A DNA stretch of 10,847 nucleotides, taken from NCBI GenBank assembly GCA_035698885.1, contig DASSBJ010000150.1, positions 1-10,847 of the forward strand, in the 5' to 3' direction. How positions within the stretch are numbered: position 1 is the stretch's first letter; each line of letters opens with the position of its first letter. Origin of the DNA: VRUE01 sp035698885. Lineage in GTDB: Bacteria; Actinomycetota; Thermoleophilia; Solirubrobacterales; 70-9. Made by a program: the position numbers and the translations under genes. This document shows, in pieces, positions 7,208 to 10,847 of this stretch. The notes beneath the pieces were generated by a model. That model saw only the letters and a program-made list of their open reading frames with translations, had not been told where the DNA came from and searched no databases.

Positions 7208-7585
7208 TCAGTCCCAGACCGCAAGCGGGAGGTTCTCGCGGATCGTCTCGTCGGCGGTGACGAGCTGAGCGTTGGCGACGATCGCGTGGGCCGCGATCAG
7301 GCGGTCGAAGGGGTCCCGCGTCCAGGAGAGCGGCGCCGCGGCTTGGACCAGCTCGGCAAGGGAGGCATCGGCCACTTGCAGGCCGAGCTCTCGCCTCAGC
7401 GCCGAGAGGGGCGCCGAAGGCGGCTCCGAGACGCGGCCGATTTCGAAGAGATAGGTCAGCTCCAGCTCGACGACTGGAGAGACCGTGAGGGCGTCCTCCT
7501 CGAGCCGCGCCCGGATCCCTTCCGGGATGCGCCTCAGCTCGCCCTCGTAGAGCCAGCCAACGATATGAGTGTCAATGTGGATCAG
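7208..7585 (-). CDS. vapC: VapC-like PIN-domain ribonuclease toxin with CTG start
   Basis: Minus-strand translation from CTG at 7585 gives 125 residues, the usual VapC length, beginning (M)IHIDTHIVGWLYEG. The PIN acidic residues are in place: D5 in HIDTH, E40/E42 in SPVVELEL, D94 in RDPFDRLIAAHA and D112 in TADE. VapC toxins are Mg2+-dependent RNases, often cutting tRNA or rRNA. In this frame an upstream TGA is followed by no ATG, GTG or TTG before the conserved start. The next such codon is a GTG at about residue 71, which would remove half the domain. GGAG on the minus strand (7593-7596) is exactly 7 nt before the CTG, which supports CTG as start. The gene overlaps the antitoxin by 14 bp, typical of coupled toxin-antitoxin pairs. 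The reading frame is intact, so I call it functional rather than a pseudogene. Confidence 0.8.
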   Translation of the reverse strand: MIHIDTHIVGWLYEGELRRIPEGIRARLEEDALTVSPVVELELTYLFEIGRVSEPPSAPLSALRRELGLQVADASLAELVQAAAPLSWTRDPFDRLIAAHAIVANAQLVTADETIRENLPLAVWD

Positions 7586-7814
7586 GATTCCACTCCGAGG
7601 ACCAGTCGATGTGGATCAGCTCGTCGGGATCGCCGACGATGAAGCCCTCGCGGCGCGGCAGCCGATCCAGACGGGAGCCCTTCTCCGCGGGCTCCTTCGG
7701 CTCGACGACGAGCAGCTTGCCGTTGCGCTCGATTTCCAGCGGCTTGCCGGTTTCGAGCACCTCGTCGAGCAGGCGGTAGACGTCGGCGCGCAGTTTTGAG
7801 GCGGTAATCGCCAT
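7572..7814 (-). CDS. Phd/YefM-like antitoxin
   Basis: The gene encodes 80 residues starting MAITASKLRADVYRLLDEVLETGKPLEIERNGK; the N-terminal part is split here by function. Residues 1-45 match the Phd/YefM fold: MAITASKLRADVYRLLDEV, then the ETGKPLEIERNGK hairpin, then LLVVEP. This part dimerises and binds DNA. The C-terminal tail (about 50-80, ending in a Trp-rich WSSEW segment) should wrap the toxin and block its active site. The start at 7814 has GGAGG 5 nt upstream on the minus strand. A longer frame with ATGs at 7847 and 7919 exists but lacks such a site. The gene is first in a two-gene operon with the PIN toxin, and two palindromes upstream suggest autoregulation. VapB by position, but Phd-like by sequence. 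Confidence 0.85.
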   Translation of the reverse strand: MAITASKLRADVYRLLDEVLETGKPLEIERNGKLLVVEPKEPAEKGSRLDRLPRREGFIVGDPDELIHIDWSSEWNPDPH

Positions 7815-7832
7815 CGGGTCCTCCAGTGGAAT

Positions 7833-7867
7833 CGTACGTACGCTCATCTTATTAGACGTACGTACGT
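7833..7867 (-). promoter_or_regulatory. Toxin-antitoxin promoter flanked by two CGTACGTACG palindromes
   Basis: CGTACGTACG (7833-7842) and ACGTACGTACGT (7856-7867) are perfect palindromes with centres 24 bp apart. Between them the minus strand has TAAGAT (7846-7851), a good -10 box, placing transcription start around 7838 inside the proximal palindrome. The distal one covers the spacer. This is a convincing autoregulatory operator for the antitoxin or its complex with the toxin. The expected -35 region (CGTGCT) is poor. Confidence 0.6.
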
Positions 7868-7891
7868 TAGCACGACCTGACGGACGCGTTG

Positions 7892-7929
7892 GCGTGGCGG
7901 GACCAGCGAGGAAATTCATGCCGCCACGC
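7892..7929 (-). terminator. Possible terminator hairpin after the DJ-1 gene
   Basis: GCGTGGCGG (7892-7900) pairs with CCGCCACGC (7921-7929), a 9-bp stem with a 20-nt loop. It extends by one G-T and one T-A pair. It lies about 54 nt beyond the minus-strand stop of the DJ-1/PfpI gene and could separate that transcript from the toxin-antitoxin promoter. There is no T-tract and the loop is long. Confidence 0.3.
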
Positions 7930-7982
7930 TAGGAGGTTCAGGCGCACACGTGGCGCGCAAAAGCTAAGAATTGTGCGGCGCT

Positions 7983-8627
7983 TTACGCGCGGCTTGCGCG
8001 ACTCATCGCCGTGACGGCCTCGACGATCTCGGGCGGCGCCTTCTCCGGGGACCCCGAGTCGAAGGGCGGGTCGGGGTCGTACTCGATCCCGAGCTGCACC
8101 GCCTGGGCGACCTCCGGGCCGGCCTCGCGGCCGACGAGGTGGAGGGCCATGTCGATGCCGGCGGTGACGCCGGCCGCCGTGACGATCTTGCCGTCCTCGA
8201 CCCAGCGTCCGCCGACAGGGTCGGCGCCGTATTCGGGCAGGCGGTCGAGGAAGAGCCAGTTCGAGGTCGCCCGTTTGCCCTCGAGCAGGCCCGCGGCGCC
8301 GAGGATCCCGGCGCCGGTGCAGACGGAAATCGTCCATTTCGTGCGCTGGTCGATTCGCCGCAGCCAGTCGAGCACCGCCGGGTCGCCGGCGACAGCCTCG
8401 CTGCCGCGCCCCCCGGGGACGAGCACCGCGTCGGCCTCGGCAACCTCATCGAGGCTGCGGTCAGCAACGAGGCCGAGCCCGCCTTCGGAGCGCACCTCGC
8501 CGGGGCGCGTGCCGACGAACTCGACCTCCCAGCCGGGCACGCAGCGGAACACCTCGTAGGGGCCGACGGCGTCCTGGGCGGCGAGCTTGTCGAAGAGCAG
8601 GATCGCGATTCGCATCGGCGTCGCCAT
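7983..8627 (-). CDS. DJ-1/PfpI family protein, isonitrile-hydratase-like
   Basis: The 214-residue protein has the class I glutamine amidotransferase-like fold of DJ-1/PfpI. Its N-terminus MRIAILLFDKLAAQDAVGPYEVF is shown here by motif: ILLFD at 9-13, D19 and E25 in DAVGPYEVF. VLVPGGRG lies at 68-75 and the nucleophile elbow SVCTGAGILGAAGLL contains C103. RATSNW follows at 119-124 and GVTAGIDM at 153-160. This set resembles isonitrile hydratase (InhA) and the amidase-like domain of AraC-type regulators, but there is no DNA-binding domain. Isonitrile hydratases need the Asp and Cys both seen here. Other members are chaperones or glyoxalases, so activity is uncertain. The start may be ATG 8627 or ATG 8615 (MRIAILLF). 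A TAGGAT box (8626-8631, minus) would fit the latter. Divergent from the PPOX gene by 22 bp. Confidence 0.85.
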   Translation of the reverse strand: MATPMRIAILLFDKLAAQDAVGPYEVFRCVPGWEVEFVGTRPGEVRSEGGLGLVADRSLDEVAEADAVLVPGGRGSEAVAGDPAVLDWLRRIDQRTKWTISVCTGAGILGAAGLLEGKRATSNWLFLDRLPEYGADPVGGRWVEDGKIVTAAGVTAGIDMALHLVGREAGPEVAQAVQLGIEYDPDPPFDSGSPEKAPPEIVEAVTAMSRASRA

Positions 8628-8636
8628 CCTAGTCCG

Positions 8637-8642
8637 TAAAGT
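8637..8642 (+). promoter_or_regulatory. -10 box for a leaderless PPOX transcript
   Basis: TAAAGT fits TANNNT and ends exactly 7 nt before the GTG at 8650. No Shine-Dalgarno precedes this GTG. The box lies within the 22-bp gap to the divergent DJ-1 gene, so the -35 region must lie inside that gene's first codons. Confidence 0.45.
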
Positions 8643-8649
8643 CTCGCCG

Positions 8650-9117
8650 GTGAGCCGCCGCGACCAGATCCAGCTGAGCGAGGCGGAGCAGCTGGAGCTG
8701 CTCGAGGCCGAGCGGGTGGCGGTCGTCTGCTCGAACGGGCCGCGCGGCTTCCCGCACTCGATGCCGCTCTGGTTCGTGCCGCGCGAGGGCGAAGTCTGGA
8801 TCTGGACCTACGCCAAGTCGCAGAAGGTGCGCAACCTGGAGCGCGACCCGCGGGCGACCGTGCTGATCGAGACCGGGCACGAGTACGGCGAGCTGCGCGG
8901 CGCGATGATCGAGGCCGAGGCGCGGATCCACCGCGACTTCGAGACCGTGCTCGGCTTCGCCGAAGAGCTGACCGTGCGCTACGCCGACGGCATCGACTCG
9001 GTCGAGGGCGACGCCAAAGCGGCGCTCGAGGCGCAGGCGCCGAAACGGGTCACCATCCATTTCAAGCCGCTGCGCACCGCGACCTGGGACCACCGCAAGC
9101 TCGGCGGCGCGTATTGA
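8650..9117 (+). CDS. PPOX-class (pyridoxamine-phosphate-oxidase-fold) flavin or F420-binding protein
   Basis: The 155-residue protein has the split-barrel pattern of the PPOX/FDOR superfamily. LSEAEQLELLEAERVAVV is followed by PHSMPLWFV, then VWIWTYAKSQKVRNLERDPRATVLIETG, the strand-helix block that binds the cofactor phosphate, and a closing VTIHFKPLRTATWDHRKL. Actinobacterial members often use F420H2 as hydride donor, others FMN or haem; I cannot decide from sequence. The start is GTG 8650. A longer frame from ATG 8587 would overlap the divergent DJ-1 gene and adds a non-conserved N-terminus. The stop overlaps the Shine-Dalgarno of the next gene, a secreted glycosidase 7 bp away, so the two are probably cotranscribed even though their functions seem unrelated. 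Confidence 0.82.
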   Translation: MSRRDQIQLSEAEQLELLEAERVAVVCSNGPRGFPHSMPLWFVPREGEVWIWTYAKSQKVRNLERDPRATVLIETGHEYGELRGAMIEAEARIHRDFETVLGFAEELTVRYADGIDSVEGDAKAALEAQAPKRVTIHFKPLRTATWDHRKLGGAY

Positions 9118-9124
9118 GGAAGTA

Positions 9125-10216
9125 GTGACACGCCGAGCGACAGCGACGATCGCCGTCTTCCTGGCAGCCGGGCTCGCGCTCGTCCCCGGCGCGCAAGCGC
9201 GCCCGCCGCGCGACTTCTTCGGCATCGTGCCGCAGAGCTCCGTCGGCCCGGCGGACACCAACCGGATGGGCCACGCCCACGTCGGCGCTCTGCGGCTGCC
9301 GCTGTCCTGGGACGCGATCCAGGCCTCGCCCCGCTCCGGCTACGACTGGGGCGGGACCGACCAGCTGGTCGCGACCGCCGCACGCGCTCGCCTCGAAGTC
9401 CTGCCCTTCGTCTACCGGACCCCGCGCTGGCTGGCCGGCCGCCCGACCGACCTGCCGGTCGCCAACGGGCGCCAGCGCCGCGCCTGGAGCGCCTTCCTGC
9501 GCGCCGCGGCCGAACGCTACGGCGTCCACGGCAGCTTCTGGCGCGAGCACAACCGCGCCTCGGGCGACTTCGTCCCGCGCCGGCCGATCAAGCGCTGGCA
9601 GATCTGGAACGAGGAGAACTTCTTCTACTTCACGACGCCGGTCTGGCCGCGCCCCTACGCCGTCCTGCTGAAGATCTCCCACCGGGCGCTGCGGCGGGGC
9701 GACCGGCGCTCACAGGTCGTCCTCGGCGGGCTCTTCGGCGACCCCAAGCCGCGACCGCCGCGCGGCATGGACGCCGTCGACTTCCTCGACCGGCTGTACC
9801 GCGTCCCCGGCATCAAGCGCAGCTTCGACGGCGTCGCGCTGCACCCCTACGCGGCCGACCAGCGCGCCCTGCGGCGCCTCACCTGGGGGGTGCGCCGCAC
9901 GATGCTGCGCCACGGCGATCGCCGCGCCGGCCTCTACGTCACCGAGCTCGGCTGGGGCTCCCAACACGATCCGCGCCGGGTCGCCTTCGAGGTCGGCTGG
10001 CGGCAGCAGGCGCGCGAACTGCGCCGTGCCTACGGCTTCCTGATCGACAACCGGCAGCGGCTCAACCTGAAGCAGGTCTACTGGTTCACCTGGAAGGACA
10101 TACCCGGCTCATGCAGCTTCTGCGACTCGGTCGGGCTGTTCCGGCGCGGCCCGCGCTTCAAGCCGAAGCCCGCCTGGCACGTCCTCGTGCGGCTCGCGCA
10201 CGGCGGCCTGCGCTGA
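9125..10216 (+). CDS. Secreted PslG/GH39-like glycosidase (clan GH-A fold)
   Basis: The 363-residue protein starts at GTG with GAGGAAG just upstream (9116-9122). Residues 1-26 form a signal peptide (MTRRATATIAVF..., cleavage near AQA-R). The rest reads as a TIM barrel: FFGIVPQ, LRLPLSWDAIQ, YDWGGTDQLV, LEVLPFVYRTPRW, then WQIWNEENFFYF with acid/base candidate E163. SFDGVALHPY follows, then YVTELGW with nucleophile candidate E274, and VYWFTWKD. The last part has a CSFC pair (C330, C333) that may form a disulfide. Strand order and the two glutamates match clan GH-A enzymes such as GH39 and the exopolysaccharide hydrolase PslG. The usual proline after WNE is Glu here. The substrate is likely an extracellular polysaccharide (inference). 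It follows the PPOX gene by 7 bp and precedes a paralogue. Confidence 0.82.
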   Translation: MTRRATATIAVFLAAGLALVPGAQARPPRDFFGIVPQSSVGPADTNRMGHAHVGALRLPLSWDAIQASPRSGYDWGGTDQLVATAARARLEVLPFVYRTPRWLAGRPTDLPVANGRQRRAWSAFLRAAAERYGVHGSFWREHNRASGDFVPRRPIKRWQIWNEENFFYFTTPVWPRPYAVLLKISHRALRRGDRRSQVVLGGLFGDPKPRPPRGMDAVDFLDRLYRVPGIKRSFDGVALHPYAADQRALRRLTWGVRRTMLRHGDRRAGLYVTELGWGSQHDPRRVAFEVGWRQQARELRRAYGFLIDNRQRLNLKQVYWFTWKDIPGSCSFCDSVGLFRRGPRFKPKPAWHVLVRLAHGGLR

Positions 10217-10240
10217 ACGCCGGCGACCACGCGCACGCGG

Positions 10241-10246
10241 TTGACA
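10241..10246 (+). promoter_or_regulatory. Candidate -35 element upstream of the second glycosidase
   Basis: TTGACA is a perfect -35 hexamer in the 67-bp gap between the two paralogues. At 16-18 bp spacing the -10 region (about 10263-10270, TGATTGG) does not match TANNNT well, so the promoter is uncertain. If real, transcription would start only a few bases before the ATG at 10284. Confidence 0.3.
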
Positions 10247-10283
10247 CCGCGACTCCGCAAACGTGATTGGGTTCCCTCCTTCG

Positions 10284-10847
10284 ATGACCCGGAAGCGCTC
10301 GACCGCAGCCGTGCTCGCCGCCCTCGCGGTGCTCTTCGCCGCTCTTGCGGTGCTGCTCCCCGCCGCCACGCCGGGGCCCGCCTCGGCTGCCGCGAACGCG
10401 CGTGCGCCGCGCTCCTTCTTCGGCGTCGTGCCGCAGACGCCGCTCAGCGAAACGGACGCCGAGTACATGCGCGGCGCCCGCATCGGTTCGGTGCGCTGGC
10501 CGCTCTCCTGGGGCGGGACGCAGCCGGAAGCCGGCGGCGAATACCAATGGGGCGGCTTCGACGAAGTGGTTGCCACGGCGGCGCGCCAGCACCTGCGCGT
10601 GCTGCCCTTCGTCTACTCGACGCCGTCCTGGGTCGCGCGCAAGTACACGACGCTGCCGGTCGGCGGCGGCGCCCAGCGTCTCTGGTCGCTCTTCCTGCGC
10701 GCCGCCGTACAGCGCTACGGCCCGCGCGGCAGCTTCTGGAGCGAGCACAGCCGCGCCTCGGGCGACTTCGTCCCCAGGACGCCGATCCGCGAATGGCAGA
10801 TCTGGAACGAGGCCAACTTCTTCTACTTCGCCCGCCCCGCCTCGCCC
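10284..10847 (+). CDS. Second secreted PslG/GH39-like glycosidase, 3' end outside window
   Basis: An open frame from ATG 10284 gives 188 codons to the window edge without a stop. Residues 1-36 form a long signal peptide (MTRKRSTAAVLAALAVLF..., cleavage near ASA). The mature part follows its upstream neighbour closely: SFFGVVPQ, VRWPLSWGG, YQWGGFDEVVATAAR, LRVLPFVYSTPSW, FLRAAVQRYG, SFWSEHSRASGDFVP and WQIWNEANFFYF, with acid/base candidate E176. The nucleophile half lies beyond the window. No Shine-Dalgarno precedes the ATG. The upstream CCTCCTT is in fact the anti-Shine-Dalgarno sequence. An in-frame GTG at 10263 would add seven residues without better support. Same family and export route as the gene before it; the pair is a tandem duplication that has since diverged. 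Confidence 0.82.
   Translation, partial: MTRKRSTAAVLAALAVLFAALAVLLPAATPGPASAAANARAPRSFFGVVPQTPLSETDAEYMRGARIGSVRWPLSWGGTQPEAGGEYQWGGFDEVVATAARQHLRVLPFVYSTPSWVARKYTTLPVGGGAQRLWSLFLRAAVQRYGPRGSFWSEHSRASGDFVPRTPIREWQIWNEANFFYFARPASP

Noticed and set aside
7208..7585. Toxin as a pseudogene, because no standard start codon exists
   Set aside because: The frame is complete with all catalytic residues, and a properly spaced GGAG precedes the CTG.
7569..7799. Plus-strand frame opposite the antitoxin
   Set aside because: Shadow of the antitoxin gene, which has a Shine-Dalgarno, a family match and an operator.
7815..7919. Longer antitoxin frame from ATGs at 7847 or 7919
   Set aside because: The added residues do not match the Phd/YefM family and would be coded across the operator palindromes. 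GGAGG points to 7814.
7931..7975. AGGAGG on the plus strand followed by a short GTG frame
   Set aside because: The frame is only five codons with poor spacing, so the motif is most likely coincidental.
8587..8649. Upstream ATG extension of the PPOX gene
   Set aside because: It overlaps the divergent DJ-1 coding start, and the added residues are not PPOX-like. The -10 box at 8637-8642 fits GTG 8650.
5429..10264. ACGTTTGCGG (5429-5438) and its reverse complement (10255-10264), each shortly before a secreted-protein gene
   Set aside because: Shared 10-mers are expected many times by chance in a window of this size, and the orientation differs.
1..10847. CRISPR arrays, tRNA or rRNA genes, insertion sequences, phage genes
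   Set aside because: No regularly spaced repeats, RNA-gene signatures, transposase motifs or terminal inverted repeats with target duplications were seen.

Overview
The window is about 10.8 kb of very GC-rich DNA. Codons strongly prefer G or C at the third position, and long empty antisense frames run opposite the real genes. The gene content is actinobacterial: a fused PafB-PafC WYL regulator, a Phd/PIN toxin-antitoxin pair, a PPOX-class flavin/deazaflavin protein, a DUF1906 secreted protein and PslG/GH39-like secreted glycosidases. I infer Actinomycetota, most likely class Thermoleophilia (Solirubrobacterales-like). No rRNA or housekeeping marker is present to prove that.

Layout. The 5' end of a small membrane-protein gene leaves the window at its left edge on the minus strand (1-88). 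It is divergent from a large PafBC-type regulator (155-2215), followed after 31 bp by a compact metallo-beta-lactamase-fold hydrolase (2247-2933). A striking intergenic block (2936-3005) holds a perfect 20-bp stem with a 7-nt loop, then a perfect 18-bp palindrome. The palindrome sits in the promoter spacer of a membrane-anchored penicillin-acylase-family hydrolase (3017-5392). A modular secreted protein with a DUF1906 GH25-like domain follows (5460-7175). Facing it on the minus strand is a type II toxin-antitoxin module: a Phd/YefM-like antitoxin (7572-7814) and a VapC-like PIN toxin (7208-7585). The toxin has no ATG, GTG or TTG start and seems to begin at CTG behind a well-placed GGAG. Upstream of the DJ-1/PfpI gene (7983-8627, minus), and divergent from it across 22 bp, lies a PPOX-family gene (8650-9117). 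The PPOX gene is 7 bp from a secreted glycosidase-like protein (9125-10216). A paralogue of that glycosidase starts at 10284 and runs off the right edge.

How they may work together. There is no single obvious pathway. The right-hand two thirds of the window is rich in exported, envelope-acting proteins: the acylase, the DUF1906 protein and two glycosidases. The left end is a DNA-damage-type regulator and a hydrolase. The toxin-antitoxin pair sits between them with its own palindromic operator region.

Two modes of translation start are visible. Genes at 2247, 7814 (minus), 7585 (minus) and 9125 have Shine-Dalgarno sequences. Genes at 155, 3017 and 8650 carry a TANNNT -10 box 6-7 nt before the start codon, as expected for leaderless mRNAs, although 3017 could also use an AAGG. 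No CRISPR, tRNA, rRNA, insertion sequence or phage gene was seen. No gap between genes exceeds about 170 bases.
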